Of a stretch of DNA of 64,000 bases, positions 1-8,806 are shown in pieces; positions within the stretch are counted from its first letter, which is position 1, and each line of letters opens with the position of its first letter. The notes under the pieces are model-generated. The model ran no database searches, was not told the origin of the DNA, and saw only the letters and a program-made list of their open reading frames with translations. The stretch is from Clostridia bacterium (lineage in GTDB: Bacteria > Bacillota > DSM-521 > Neomoorellales > SLTJ01): positions 23,112 through 87,111 of the forward strand of contig SLTJ01000025.1 in assembly GCA_004347685.1 (NCBI GenBank), written 5' to 3'. The translations under genes were made by a program, and so were the position numbers.

Positions 1-564
1 GGCAAATCCACCCTGATGCACATCCTGGGCTGTCTCGATACCCCCACCTCCGGCCGCTACTTCCTGGACGGAGAAGATGTGAGCCAGATGGAGGGAAACG
101 ATCTGGCCGCCATTCGCAACCGCAAGATAGGCTTTATCTTCCAGTCCTTTAACCTGTTACCCCGCCTGACGGCGGTAGACAATGTAGAACTGCCATTGCT
201 GTACCGGGGGCTGCCGGCGCGGGAGCGGAGGCGGCGGGCAGAGGCCCTCCTGGAAAAGCTGGGCCTGGGGGACCGCCTGCACCACCGGCCGGCGGAGCTT
301 TCCGGTGGGCAGCAACAGCGGGTAGCCATTGCCCGCGCCCTGGCCGGGGATCCGCCTTTGATTCTGGCCGACGAGCCCACCGGCAACCTGGACAGTCACT
401 CCGGCCTGGAGGTCATGCAGACTCTGCTGGAGGTGCACGCCTCGGGGCACACGGTGGTTTTAATCACCCATGATGCCTCGGTGGCGGCCCAGGCAGAGCG
501 GATAGTCCGGCTCCGGGACGGGCTGGCCGAAGAGGGACAAAAAGAAAAGGGGGAAGGCAAGTGA
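1..564 (+). CDS. ABC transporter ATP-binding protein, MacB/LolD type (5' end missing)
   Basis: The reading frame is open at base 1 and begins inside the Walker A motif (GKSTLM), so the first 40 or so residues lie outside the window. A Q-loop ([16 protein letters not shown]), the signature [15 protein letters not shown], Walker B ([12 protein letters not shown]) and the switch histidine (LITHD) follow in order. This set, with the TGNLD ending, is typical of the MacB/LolD/FtsE class, which powers extracytoplasmic permeases instead of classical importers. The stop overlaps the start of the next gene by four bases, so the two are co-translated. The substrate cannot be told; peptide, lipid or drug export are all known for the family. 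Confidence 0.93.
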   Translation, partial: GKSTLMHILGCLDTPTSGRYFLDGEDVSQMEGNDLAAIRNRKIGFIFQSFNLLPRLTAVDNVELPLLYRGLPARERRRRAEALLEKLGLGDRLHHRPAELSGGQQQRVAIARALAGDPPLILADEPTGNLDSHSGLEVMQTLLEVHASGHTVVLITHDASVAAQAERIVRLRDGLAEEGQKEKGEGK

Positions 565-1718
565 ACCCGGGAATGGCCCTGCGGTTGGCCCTGGCCGGCA
601 TCGTCGCCAATAAACTCAGGTCTGTGCTTACCGTCCTGGGGGTAGTAATCGGGGTGGCCGCGGTGATTGCCCTGGTGGCCCTGGGTGAAGGGGCCACCCG
701 CCAGGTTTCTCAACAGATCCAGGGCCTGGGGTCGAACCTGGTGACGGCCACCATTTTCGGCCGAGGCAGTAACCTTCCCCTCGACTATAAAGAGGCTGTT
801 GATCTCGGGACGCGGGCCGGCGCGGCTGGAGTGGCGCCGGTGCTCTCGGGCCGGGCTACCCTCAAGCACGGCAATCAGAATATGGATACTTCTATTGAAG
901 GTAGCGGCCCGGACTATCTCCAGGTGCGAAACTTTTCCCTGGCCCGAGGCAGGTTCCTCATGTCGGTGGACCTCGACCAGCGCCAGCGGGTGGCAGTGCT
1001 GGGAGCGGACGTGGTGAGCGAGCTGTTTGGCGTGCTGGATCCCCTCGGGGAAGACATCCGCATTAACGGCCTGCCCTTTACCGTGGTGGGGGTTCTGGCG
1101 GCCAAGGGCGGCGGCCAGGACAGCGTAGTGGTGATACCGGCCACTACTGCGGCCCGGCTGATGCACAGCCCTGGCGTGCGCACCCTGTACCTGGCGGCGC
1201 CGACCTCGGAGACGGTAGATATGGTCAGCGCCCGGCTGGAGGCCCTGCTCTTACGCCGGTACCGTGACGAGAACGCCTTCCGCCTTTTCAGCCAGACGCA
1301 GATGCTGGAGACGGTGGGCCAGGTCACCGGCACCCTGACCCTGATGCTGGCCGGGATCGCCGGCATTTCCCTGCTGGTAGGCGGCATCGGTATCATGAAC
1401 ATCATGCTGGTCTCGGTGACGGAGCGGACGCGGGAGATAGGCATCCGCAAGGCCCTGGGGGCGCGGCGGCGGGACATCCTGGGCCAGTTCCTGTTCGAGG
1501 CGGCCACCTTGAGCGGCCTGGGCGGGGTAATCGGCCTGGCTCTTGGGTGGGGCGGGTCGCTGCTCATCGGCCGCCTGGCCGGGATGCAGACGGCGGTGGC
1601 CCCGGACATAGCCGCCCTGGCCTTCGGCATTTCCGTGGCCGTGGGCGTCTTCTTCGGCCTCTACCCGGCCTCGCGGGCGGCCAGCCTGAGCCCTGTGGAG
1701 GCGCTGCGGTATGAGTAA
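561..1718 (+). CDS. ABC transporter permease, MacB/FtsX family
   Basis: A 385-residue protein that starts with GTG inside the stop of the ATPase gene. The N-terminal membrane segment (residues about 13-38) is followed by a MacB-type periplasmic core domain of about 200 residues. Three membrane segments follow: the [20 protein letters not shown] motif, a second helix near residue 320 and a third near 355. The [20 protein letters not shown] and IRKALGAR motifs mark the FtsX-like permease domain, and the tail ends with the usual SPVEALRYE. Together with the upstream ATPase it should form an exporter or mechanotransmission complex. A membrane-fusion (HlyD-like) partner would be expected upstream of the window. 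Confidence 0.92.
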   Translation: MNPGMALRLALAGIVANKLRSVLTVLGVVIGVAAVIALVALGEGATRQVSQQIQGLGSNLVTATIFGRGSNLPLDYKEAVDLGTRAGAAGVAPVLSGRATLKHGNQNMDTSIEGSGPDYLQVRNFSLARGRFLMSVDLDQRQRVAVLGADVVSELFGVLDPLGEDIRINGLPFTVVGVLAAKGGGQDSVVVIPATTAARLMHSPGVRTLYLAAPTSETVDMVSARLEALLLRRYRDENAFRLFSQTQMLETVGQVTGTLTLMLAGIAGISLLVGGIGIMNIMLVSVTERTREIGIRKALGARRRDILGQFLFEAATLSGLGGVIGLALGWGGSLLIGRLAGMQTAVAPDIAALAFGISVAVGVFFGLYPASRAASLSPVEALRYE

Positions 1719-1744
1719 AGAGCCGGCGGTAACGTCAATGCCCA

Positions 1745-1773
1745 TTGGCTTTTCCGCCGGGTTATAGTACAAT
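1745..1773 (+). promoter_or_regulatory. Predicted sigma-A promoter of polA
   Basis: A -35-like TTGGCT (1745-1750) lies 17 bases from a -10-like TACAAT (1768-1773). Transcription would start near 1780 and give a leader of about 80 bases before polA. Prediction from spacing and hexamer match only. Confidence 0.5.
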
Positions 1774-1815
1774 AGTGAGCGGAGATTTTCCGGGTGCGCC
1801 TCGCTCGCGGTCCCG

Positions 1816-1840
1816 GCGCCCGGCCGTCTCTGCCGGGCGC
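1816..1840 (+). promoter_or_regulatory. Perfect hairpin in the polA leader
   Basis: GCGCCCGGC (1816-1824) and GCCGGGCGC (1832-1840) can form nine base pairs closed by a seven-base loop. It stands just upstream of the polA ribosome-binding site and has no T-run after it, so it looks more like an RNA-stability or translation element than a terminator. Confidence 0.45.
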
Positions 1841-1861
1841 AAAGGAAAAGGTGGTTAACCT

Positions 1862-4537
1862 TTGGCGGATAGATTTCTGGTGGTGGACGGCAACAGCCTG
1901 ATCCACCGCGCTTTCCATGCCCTGCCCCTCCTGGCCAATGGCCGGGGAATAGTCACCAATGCGGTCTACGGCTTTACCACCATGTTTCTTAAGGTGCTGA
2001 GTGAGCAAAAGCCAGAGTACGTGGCTGTGGCTTTTGACAAAGGCAAACCAGTCTTCCGGGCCGAGCGCTACCAGGATTACAAGGGCCAGCGGCCGGAAAC
2101 TTCGCCCCTGCTGGGGCCGCAATTCGACCTGGTGAAACGTGTGCTGGCGGCTATGCGGGTGCCTGTCTTCGAGCTGGATGGTTATGAGGCCGACGACATC
2201 ATCGGCACCCTGGTCCGCCAGGCCGGGGAGCAAAGCTTGGAGAGCCTCATCCTCACCGGCGACCGGGACGCGCTGCAGTTGCTGGCGCCGCGGGTCAAGG
2301 TCCTCCTGACCCGCAAGGGTATCAGCCAGATGGAGATCTATGCTAAGGAGAGGGTCGCGGCCGAGTACGGGCTGGCGCCGGAGAAAATGGCCGACCTCAA
2401 GGGGCTGATGGGGGACAAGTCAGACAACATCCCCGGCGTGCCGGGAATTGGGGAAAAGACAGCCCTGGACCTGCTGCACCGGTTCGGCAGTCTGGAAGAG
2501 GTGCTGGCCCGTCTGGACGAGGTGCCACGCCGGAAAACGGCCGAGCTGCTGGCCGAGTACGCTGACCAGGCGCGGTTGAGCCGGGACCTGGCCACTATTG
2601 ACTGCCGGGTGCCCCTGGAAGTGGACTGGGAGGCCTTGCGCCTGGGTGAGGCCGATTACCCCGCCCTGCTGGAGGTATTCCGGGAACTGGAGTTTAGCTC
2701 CCTCATCCCAGAGGTAGAGGCCCGCATGGGCGCAAGGGGGATGGCGCCGCCGGCCGGGGAGGGAGTCGAAACAGAGTGCTTCACCGCATGGAAGGCCCTG
2801 GCCGGCCCAGAGGAACTCCGCTCCCTGTCGGCCGCGCTGGCGACTGGTAGCAGGCTGGCTGACTACGAGTGGGCGGAGGAGGAGGCCGCTGTTTTTGTGG
2901 AACGTGACAAGCACGGCCGGATCCTGGCCGTGGGGCTGGCGGTTCCCGGAGAGGTGTCAGCAGCCATGGAATTGGCCCCGGAAGTGGAGCCGGGTCAGGC
3001 CCTAAGTGGCATCGCGCCCCTGCTCAAGGCGAGCAACCTCACCCTGTACTGGCACGATGTAAAGGCTGCCGCCGTACAACTGGCGGGGGCCGACCTGACC
3101 GTGCCCCCTCCCGCTCACGACACCATGATCGCTGCTTACCTGCTGGACCCCGGCACCGGCCGGTACAGCCTGCCCCAAATCGCGGCTGACCACCTGAACT
3201 GGCAGACACCTGGCGTGTTCGGGCCCGCTGGCCTGGCCGCGTGGGGAGCAGAGGTAATTCTAGAAGCGGCCCCCATCCTGGAGGAAAAACTGCGCCTGGC
3301 CGGCATGAATGACCTCTACCACCAGGTAGAGTTGCCCCTGGCCCTGGTGCTGGCCGAGATGGAGGCTACTGGCATCGGGGTGGACCTGGCCGAGCTGGAG
3401 AAGATCGGCACCGAGCTGGCGGAAGGCATGGAGGTGGTGGCGGCGGAGATTTACGAAATGGCCGGGGAGACCTTTAACCTGAATTCCCCCAAACAGTTGG
3501 CCGCCATCCTTTTCGGCAAGCTCGACATCGCCCCCTTAAAAAAAACCAAGACTGGCTACAGCACGGGGGCGGAGGTGCTGGAAGAGCTGGCCCCCGACCA
3601 CCCCATCGCCGCCAAAGTCCTGGAGTACCGCACCCTGATGAAACTCAAGTCCACCTATATTGACGGCCTCGCCCCCCTGGTCAATCCTCGGACCGGCAGG
3701 CTGCACACCACCTTTCACCAGACAGTCACGGCTACCGGCCGCCTCTCCAGTTCCGAACCCAACCTGCAAAATATTCCCGTGCGCCTGGAACTGGGCCGCC
3801 GTATCCGCCGGGCCTTCATCCCCCGGCCGGGGTGGGTGATGCTGGCTGCGGACTATTCCCAGATCGAGCTGCGCCTCCTGGCCCACATCTCCGGTGACGC
3901 CAGCCTGATCCGCGCCTTCCGGGAGGGAGAGGACATCCACACCCGCACCGCCGCCGAGGTTCTAGGCGTGACCCCGGAAGAGGTCACCTACGAGATGCGG
4001 CGGCAGGCCAAGGCAGTGAACTTCGGCATTGTCTACGGGATCACCGATTACGGTCTGTCCCAGGACCTGGGCATCTCCCGTGATCAGGCCGCGGCCTTTA
4101 TCACCAGGTATTTCGACCGCTATCCCGGCGTGCGGGAGTATACCCGGCAGATCGTGGCCCAGGCCAGGGACCAGGGCTATGTCACCACGCTGCTGGGCCG
4201 CCGCCGCTACTTGGGCGATCTTTTCAGCTCCAGTTATACGGCCCGGAAATTCGGGGAGCGCACGGCCATGAATACCCCGATCCAAGGCAGCGCTGCTGAC
4301 TTGATCAAGCTGGCCATGGTGCGCCTGGCGCAGGCCATGCGGGAGCACGGGTTTGCGGCCAGGATGCTCCTGCAGGTGCATGATGAACTGATTTTCGAGG
4401 TGCCGCCCGAGGAAGTGGCGGACCTGGCGAACCTGGCCAAGAATTACATGGAGACGGCCATGGAGCTGGCCGTGCCGCTGAAAGTAGATTTGCAGGTGGG
4501 GCCTAACTGGTACGATATGGAGGACCTGGCGATCTAG
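1862..4537 (+). CDS. polA: DNA polymerase I
   Basis: An 891-residue family A polymerase for Okazaki-fragment processing and repair synthesis. The N-terminal 5'-3' exonuclease domain (about 1-290) keeps VVDGNSLIHRAF, YEADDIIGTL, TGDRDALQL and GDKSDNIPGVPGIG. The middle domain (about 300-490) lacks the DxE and YxxxD residues of an active proofreading exonuclease, as in Bacillus and Thermus enzymes. The polymerase domain shows motif A (DYSQIELRLLAHISGD), motif B (RRQAKAVNFGIVYG) and motif C (QVHDELIFEV). The start is TTG at 1862, seven or so bases after an AGGAAAAGG-like site and just before MADRFLVVDG. It is followed closely by mutM, the order known from B. subtilis. Confidence 0.97.
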   Translation: MADRFLVVDGNSLIHRAFHALPLLANGRGIVTNAVYGFTTMFLKVLSEQKPEYVAVAFDKGKPVFRAERYQDYKGQRPETSPLLGPQFDLVKRVLAAMRVPVFELDGYEADDIIGTLVRQAGEQSLESLILTGDRDALQLLAPRVKVLLTRKGISQMEIYAKERVAAEYGLAPEKMADLKGLMGDKSDNIPGVPGIGEKTALDLLHRFGSLEEVLARLDEVPRRKTAELLAEYADQARLSRDLATIDCRVPLEVDWEALRLGEADYPALLEVFRELEFSSLIPEVEARMGARGMAPPAGEGVETECFTAWKALAGPEELRSLSAALATGSRLADYEWAEEEAAVFVERDKHGRILAVGLAVPGEVSAAMELAPEVEPGQALSGIAPLLKASNLTLYWHDVKAAAVQLAGADLTVPPPAHDTMIAAYLLDPGTGRYSLPQIAADHLNWQTPGVFGPAGLAAWGAEVILEAAPILEEKLRLAGMNDLYHQVELPLALVLAEMEATGIGVDLAELEKIGTELAEGMEVVAAEIYEMAGETFNLNSPKQLAAILFGKLDIAPLKKTKTGYSTGAEVLEELAPDHPIAAKVLEYRTLMKLKSTYIDGLAPLVNPRTGRLHTTFHQTVTATGRLSSSEPNLQNIPVRLELGRRIRRAFIPRPGWVMLAADYSQIELRLLAHISGDASLIRAFREGEDIHTRTAAEVLGVTPEEVTYEMRRQAKAVNFGIVYGITDYGLSQDLGISRDQAAAFITRYFDRYPGVREYTRQIVAQARDQGYVTTLLGRRRYLGDLFSSSYTARKFGERTAMNTPIQGSAADLIKLAMVRLAQAMREHGFAARMLLQVHDELIFEVPPEEVADLANLAKNYMETAMELAVPLKVDLQVGPNWYDMEDLAI

Positions 4538-4549
4538 AGGTGAAGCTGC

Positions 4550-5395
4550 TTGCCGGAACTGCCTGAAGTGGAAACCATCCGCCGCGGCCTGGAGGCCACC
4601 CTGCCGGGAACGGAAATAACGGGACTAACCCTTTTCCGGCCGGAGGTGGTGGCCTTCCCGGACCCGGAGGAATTCAGCGGGTTTTTCCCGGGCAAGGTTT
4701 GGGGCCGGGCCGGCCGCCGGGGCAAATACCTGCTCCTGGAAGTGGCCGACCGGGTGCTGGTGGTCTCCCTCCGCATGACGGGGCAGCTTGTCCTCCTGCC
4801 GGGTCCGGCAGAGGCATCACCGGGGGTCCCGGCCGACCTGCCGCCCCACACCCACGTCCTCTGGCATTTATCCGACGGAACGCGGTTGCGCTTCACGGAC
4901 CAGCGCCGCTTCGGCCGCCTGTACCTGGTAGGGCCGGAGCGGCTGGAGGAACTTACGCCGGCAGGAAAACTGGGGCCGGAGCCGCTGGCCCCGGAATTCA
5001 CCCCGGCGAGGCTGGCAGAGATCCTGGCCAGGCACCGGCGCCCGGTAAAGGCCCTGCTCCTGGACCAGAGCCTGGTGGCCGGTATCGGCAACATCTACGC
5101 CGACGAAATCCTCTTTGCCGCGGGGATCTCGCCTTTGCGGCCGGCCGCGGAGGTGGAACCGGAGGCGGCGGCCAGGCTACACCAGGCCGCGAGGGAAATC
5201 CTCACCGCCGCCATTGCCAGCCGGGGCACCACGGTGCGCAATTACCAAGATGGCCACGGCCAGGCCGGCGGGTTCCAGGAACGCCTGGCGGTGTACGGCC
5301 GGGCCGGCGAGCCCTGCCGTCGCTGCGGGCAGCCGGTGGCGTACTTGCGGTTGGGCGGCCGGGGTACGTGCTACTGCCCCCGCTGCCAGGTATAG
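4550..5395 (+). CDS. mutM: Formamidopyrimidine-DNA glycosylase
   Basis: A 281-residue bifunctional glycosylase/AP lyase that removes 8-oxoguanine and ring-opened purines. The TTG start at 4550 is fixed by the family's N-terminal PELPEVETIRRGL, in which the proline after the removed methionine is the catalytic nucleophile. The core DNA-binding segment (LLDQSLVAGIGNIYADEILF) and the C-terminal zinc finger (Cys256, Cys259, Cys276, Cys279) are present. It lies 12 bases after polA, so the two are probably one transcript, linking lesion removal with repair synthesis. Confidence 0.96.
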   Translation: MPELPEVETIRRGLEATLPGTEITGLTLFRPEVVAFPDPEEFSGFFPGKVWGRAGRRGKYLLLEVADRVLVVSLRMTGQLVLLPGPAEASPGVPADLPPHTHVLWHLSDGTRLRFTDQRRFGRLYLVGPERLEELTPAGKLGPEPLAPEFTPARLAEILARHRRPVKALLLDQSLVAGIGNIYADEILFAAGISPLRPAAEVEPEAAARLHQAAREILTAAIASRGTTVRNYQDGHGQAGGFQERLAVYGRAGEPCRRCGQPVAYLRLGGRGTCYCPRCQV

Positions 5396-5459
5396 GCAGC
5401 CCGCACATGTTCCCTCCTCCTTCAATATAGTGGCTAGTAGTAAAGAGGAGGGGAAGGAC

Positions 5460-6098
5460 ATGGAGCTGGGTAGCGCTGTTCTCTTTGCCCTGGCTATCTC
5501 CGTAGACACCTTTGGCGTTGGCTTGGCCTACGGCCTGCGGGGGATACGGGTGCCGGCCGCCTCAAGGGCGATTATCTGTCTCATAACCGTGGGGATAATA
5601 GCCTCAAGCCTAGCCGCCGGCACTGCGGTGGGCAGCCTCATTCCCGCCGAACTGGGTGCTGGGGCCGGGGCCGCTATCCTGGTGGTCTTGGGGGCGTGGC
5701 TGCTGGCCGGCGCGTGGAGCCGGCACCAACCGGCCCCAGCAAGAGAAGCGTATCCCCTGGTCAAGTTACGGCTGCCCTCGGTAGGCCTGGCCATCGCCAT
5801 CCTGCGGGAGCCGGAGACGGCTGACAGCGACTGTTCCGGGATTATCAGCCCGGCCGAGGCCGTGGGGCTAGGAGTGGCCATGGCCCTGGACGCCATGGGG
5901 GCCGGCTTTGCCCTGGCCCTGTTGCATGGCGGCCAGTGGCTGGTCCCGCCCCTGGCCGGCGCCCTATCCCTGGCGGCCCTGGCTACCGGGCTGAAGCTGG
6001 GGCACCTGGGGGCTATCCGCAGTCACGGGCTTCCGGGGGAACTGCTCCCGGGTATCTTGCTGATCATCCTGGGACTGTCCCAGTTAAGGGGAATTTAG
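5460..6098 (+). CDS. ytaF: Sporulation membrane protein YtaF (MntP-like)
   Basis: A 212-residue, strongly hydrophobic protein with about six membrane segments. The N-terminus (LFALAISVDTFGVGLAYGLRG) and a second copy near residue 140 (GLGVAMALDAMGAGFALAL) are the paired aspartate-containing motifs of the MntP/YtaF superfamily. The position between mutM and coaE is exactly that of ytaF in B. subtilis, which favours YtaF over the manganese exporter MntP. The ATG at 5460 is preceded by AAGAGGAGGGG; upstream in-frame codons overlap mutM and are unlikely. The biochemical role is not established; a link to sporulation comes from the family name. Confidence 0.85.
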   Translation: MELGSAVLFALAISVDTFGVGLAYGLRGIRVPAASRAIICLITVGIIASSLAAGTAVGSLIPAELGAGAGAAILVVLGAWLLAGAWSRHQPAPAREAYPLVKLRLPSVGLAIAILREPETADSDCSGIISPAEAVGLGVAMALDAMGAGFALALLHGGQWLVPPLAGALSLAALATGLKLGHLGAIRSHGLPGELLPGILLIILGLSQLRGI

Positions 6099-6119
6099 CA
6101 AGGTGGGTACTGACTATCA

Positions 6120-6728
6120 ATGATAACCATTGGACTGACCGGGGGCATTGCTACCGGTAAGAGCACTGTAAGCGGTATCCTGCGCCAGCGTGGAGCCCGG
6201 ATAATTGATGCCGATCATCTCGCGCGGGAGGTGGTGGAGCCGGGCCAGCCAGCCTGGGAAAAGATCGTCGCTCATTTTGGCCCGGACATTCTCCTGCCGG
6301 ATAAGACCATTGACCGCAAGCGCCTGGGGAAGATTGTCTTTGCCGACGCAGAGGCGAGGCTGGCTCTGAACAACTTCACCCACCCGGCTGTCATCAGCCG
6401 CACCCAGGAAATTCTGGACGGGTGGCGGGACGAGCCCGGGGTACTGGCCGTAGTGGACGCCCCGCTGCTGCTGGAGGCTGGGATGGAATCCCTGGTGGAG
6501 GAAGTATGGGTGGTGGCCACTGACGCCAAGACGCAGATCAGGCGTCTCATGCAGCGGGACAACCTTACCCCGGAGGAGGCCCAGCAGCGCCTGGCAGCGC
6601 AAATGCCCCTGGCGGAAAAGATCAGGCGGGCCACCCGGGTAATAGACAACAACGGCACCCGGGATGCCACCCGCCGCCAGGTGGAAGCATACTTGCAGCA
6701 TATTCAGGAGAGGCTCCAACCGAGGTGA
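6120..6728 (+). CDS. coaE: Dephospho-CoA kinase
   Basis: A 202-residue P-loop kinase that phosphorylates the 3'-hydroxyl of dephospho-CoA, the last step of coenzyme A synthesis. The P-loop GLTGGIATGKST is at the N-terminus, followed by the DADHLAREVV acceptor-binding motif, the lid region (LMQRDNLTPEEAQQRLAAQMP) and the VIDNNGT C-terminal motif. It sits 21 bases after ytaF and just before a lytic transglycosylase. All members of this run point the same way and are tightly spaced, suggesting one operon from the polA promoter. Confidence 0.96.
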   Translation: MITIGLTGGIATGKSTVSGILRQRGARIIDADHLAREVVEPGQPAWEKIVAHFGPDILLPDKTIDRKRLGKIVFADAEARLALNNFTHPAVISRTQEILDGWRDEPGVLAVVDAPLLLEAGMESLVEEVWVVATDAKTQIRRLMQRDNLTPEEAQQRLAAQMPLAEKIRRATRVIDNNGTRDATRRQVEAYLQHIQERLQPR

Positions 6729-6738
6729 AATAGCGCCG

Positions 6739-7296
6739 GTGTATTCCTGGAAGCGGGTGGCCGCCTATGTGGCCGCGGTGGCGGCCATTTTTCTGCTCCT
6801 TTCCCCATGGTGGGGACGGCTCTATTACCCTTTCCCTTACCAGGAAGAGGTATTTCAATACGCCGCTGAATTCCACCTGGACCCCTACCTGGTAATAGCC
6901 GTAATCAGGGTAGAAAGCCACTTTAACCCTGGAGCCTGTTCCTCCAGAGGGGCGGTAGGCCTGATGCAGTTGATGCCGGAGACGGCCAGGTGGGCCGCGT
7001 CCGATCTGGGCCTAGAGTACCGGCCGGAACTCCTGGAAGACCCGGCCTATAATCTGCGGCTGGGGAGCTGGTACCTGGCCTGGTTGCACCGCAAATTCGA
7101 CGGGCAACTGCCCCTGATGCTGGCCGCGTACAATGGCGGACACGGCCAGGTGCAGGGGTGGCTGGCGGGCCGGGTGTGGGACGGCAGCCTGGGCGGGCTA
7201 AACGACGTACCCTTTCGGGAAACCAGGCAGTTCGTCCGCCGCGTTCACCGGGATTACCGCCTCTACCGGTTTTTCTACGCGGAAAACAAGAGGTGA
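6739..7296 (+). CDS. Lytic transglycosylase, SLT domain
   Basis: A 185-residue membrane-anchored murein hydrolase. An N-terminal membrane segment (about 7-22) leads into a Slt70-type domain with the catalytic glutamate in AVIRVESHFNP, then GAVGLMQLMPETA, the NLRLGSWYL helix and AAYNGG. The GTG at 6739 is chosen because it follows an AGGTGA site at ten bases and avoids a long overlap with coaE. Related genes often follow coaE in spore-forming Firmicutes. It probably cleaves peptidoglycan outside the membrane during growth, sporulation or germination. Confidence 0.88.
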   Translation: MYSWKRVAAYVAAVAAIFLLLSPWWGRLYYPFPYQEEVFQYAAEFHLDPYLVIAVIRVESHFNPGACSSRGAVGLMQLMPETARWAASDLGLEYRPELLEDPAYNLRLGSWYLAWLHRKFDGQLPLMLAAYNGGHGQVQGWLAGRVWDGSLGGLNDVPFRETRQFVRRVHRDYRLYRFFYAENKR

Positions 7297-7649
7297 GCCG
7301 TGAAAGGTCGAACTACTCCCCTATGGCGCCGCTATTTTCATCCTTTCTGCTGACGCCCGGCTGTGACGCTGGAGGCGGCGTGAGCATCTAGCTGGAAAGA
7401 GCGGGGGTGACGGCCGGAGCCGGTCCCACCCCCGGCAAGTTCCTGCCGGCACCTGATCCCGACCAGCAGGTTTTTGCCCTTGAGCGGAGAATAAATTTCA
7501 GGTACGAGAGATAACTTTGGCGCGAAAGGAGCACCTCCCGGTCCGGGTCTGGCCTTGGCCCCGGCGGCAGGCCGGCGCACTGCCGTGCTGAGCCGCAGGC
7601 CGGAGCAGATATTATTAGTCCGGGTACCGGGAATTCCGGGAATGAAGGT
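7297..7649 (+). other. 353-base gap without a convincing gene
   Basis: No reading frame here resembles a known protein. It holds a TATTAT hexamer (7610-7615) with no good -35 partner, and scattered GC-rich self-complementary stretches. It presumably contains the end of the coaE operon and the promoter of the nicotinate phosphoribosyltransferase gene. No riboswitch was recognised. Confidence 0.4.
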
Positions 7650-8702
7650 ATGACAGCAAACCAGGATGACAATCAAGAACTCTCCACCCTGGAGCAGGTA
7701 AGACGCCTGACAGTGGCTCCGGACCGCCCCTTTTATTCGGCTACCCACCTGGAGATCAGGCAGGGCGCCACCTCGGACATCTACTTTGTCCGCACCCAGG
7801 AAATCCTGGAACAAAAGGGTCTGGCCGCCACGCCGGTGGTGGCGGAAATTTTTCCCCGGGCTGCAGGTATCATGGCCGGGGTGCCAGAAGTGAAAAACCT
7901 CCTGGCTGGCCGGCCGGTGGAGATCTGGTCCCTCCCCGAAGGGAAACCCTTTTCGCCCCGGGAAGTGGTAATGCGCCTGGCCGGGCCGTACCGGGAATTC
8001 GGCCGCTACGAAACGGTGATCCTGGGCCTCCTGGCCAGCTCCAGCGGCTGGGCCACGGCCGCCCGCCGGGTAAAAGAAGCGGCTGGCGACCTCCCGGTGT
8101 ACTGCTTCGGCGCCCGGCACGTCCACCCGGCGGTGGCCCCGGTCATGGAGAGGGCGGCCCTGGTGGGAGGCGCTGACGGCGCCAGTTGTATCCTGGCGGC
8201 CAAGCTGGCCGGGAGAGAGCCGACGGGCACCGTTCCCCACGCCGTTTTTCTCATCCTGGGGGACACGGTGGAGGCGGCCCTGGCCTACGACGAACTCATG
8301 CCCCCGGAGGCCCCGCGGCTCATACTTATTGATACCTTCAAAGATGAAGCCGAAGAAGCCCTGCGGGTGGCTCGCGCCCTGGGGAAGAACCTGTACGGCG
8401 TGCGCCTGGATACCCCGGGCGAGCGCGGTGGCGTAACCCCGGAACTGGTGCGGGAGGTACGGGCCCGTCTGGACCAAGCCGGGTTTACCTGGGTGAAAAT
8501 CTTCGTCTCCGGGGGCCTGACCCCGGAGCGGGTCACGGCCCTGACCGGGGCCGGCGCCGATGCCTTCGGCGTTGGCAGCTTTATCTCCGGAGCCAGCCCC
8601 ATTGATATGACCATGGATATCAAGGAAGTTAACGGGCAACCGGTGGCCAAGCGGGGCCGCATCCCGGGCCTCATTCCCAACCCCAGACTCAGAAGGCTGT
8701 AA
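7650..8702 (+). CDS. pncB: Nicotinate phosphoribosyltransferase
   Basis: A 350-residue enzyme of the short nicotinate/quinolinate phosphoribosyltransferase type, which makes nicotinate mononucleotide from nicotinate and PRPP in NAD salvage. Visible motifs are YSATHLEIRQGATSDIYFVR at the N-terminus, FGARHVHPA, GTVPHAVFLILGD, LIDTFKDEAEEALRVAR, the substrate-binding VRLDTPGERGG and the phosphate-binding IFVSGGLTPERV followed by FGVGSFISG. The length fits the compact archaeal/clostridial form and not the longer E. coli PncB. It starts with ATG after GAAGGT and seems to have its own upstream control region. Confidence 0.9.
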   Translation: MTANQDDNQELSTLEQVRRLTVAPDRPFYSATHLEIRQGATSDIYFVRTQEILEQKGLAATPVVAEIFPRAAGIMAGVPEVKNLLAGRPVEIWSLPEGKPFSPREVVMRLAGPYREFGRYETVILGLLASSSGWATAARRVKEAAGDLPVYCFGARHVHPAVAPVMERAALVGGADGASCILAAKLAGREPTGTVPHAVFLILGDTVEAALAYDELMPPEAPRLILIDTFKDEAEEALRVARALGKNLYGVRLDTPGERGGVTPELVREVRARLDQAGFTWVKIFVSGGLTPERVTALTGAGADAFGVGSFISGASPIDMTMDIKEVNGQPVAKRGRIPGLIPNPRLRRL

Positions 8703-8806
8703 CGGGCCGACATGATCTTGTCCAAGGTCGCTTCCCGGAGGATGGCTCGACGCAAGTGGCCAACCAGGGTGACCCCTTTATCAGTGCTTTTCACCCACAG
8801 GGGCGG

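Noticed and set aside
7338..8639. Long minus-strand frame of 433 codons opposite the nicotinate phosphoribosyltransferase gene
   Set aside because: It is a shadow of the plus-strand gene, with low-complexity Gly/His/Arg-rich sequence and no recognisable domain.
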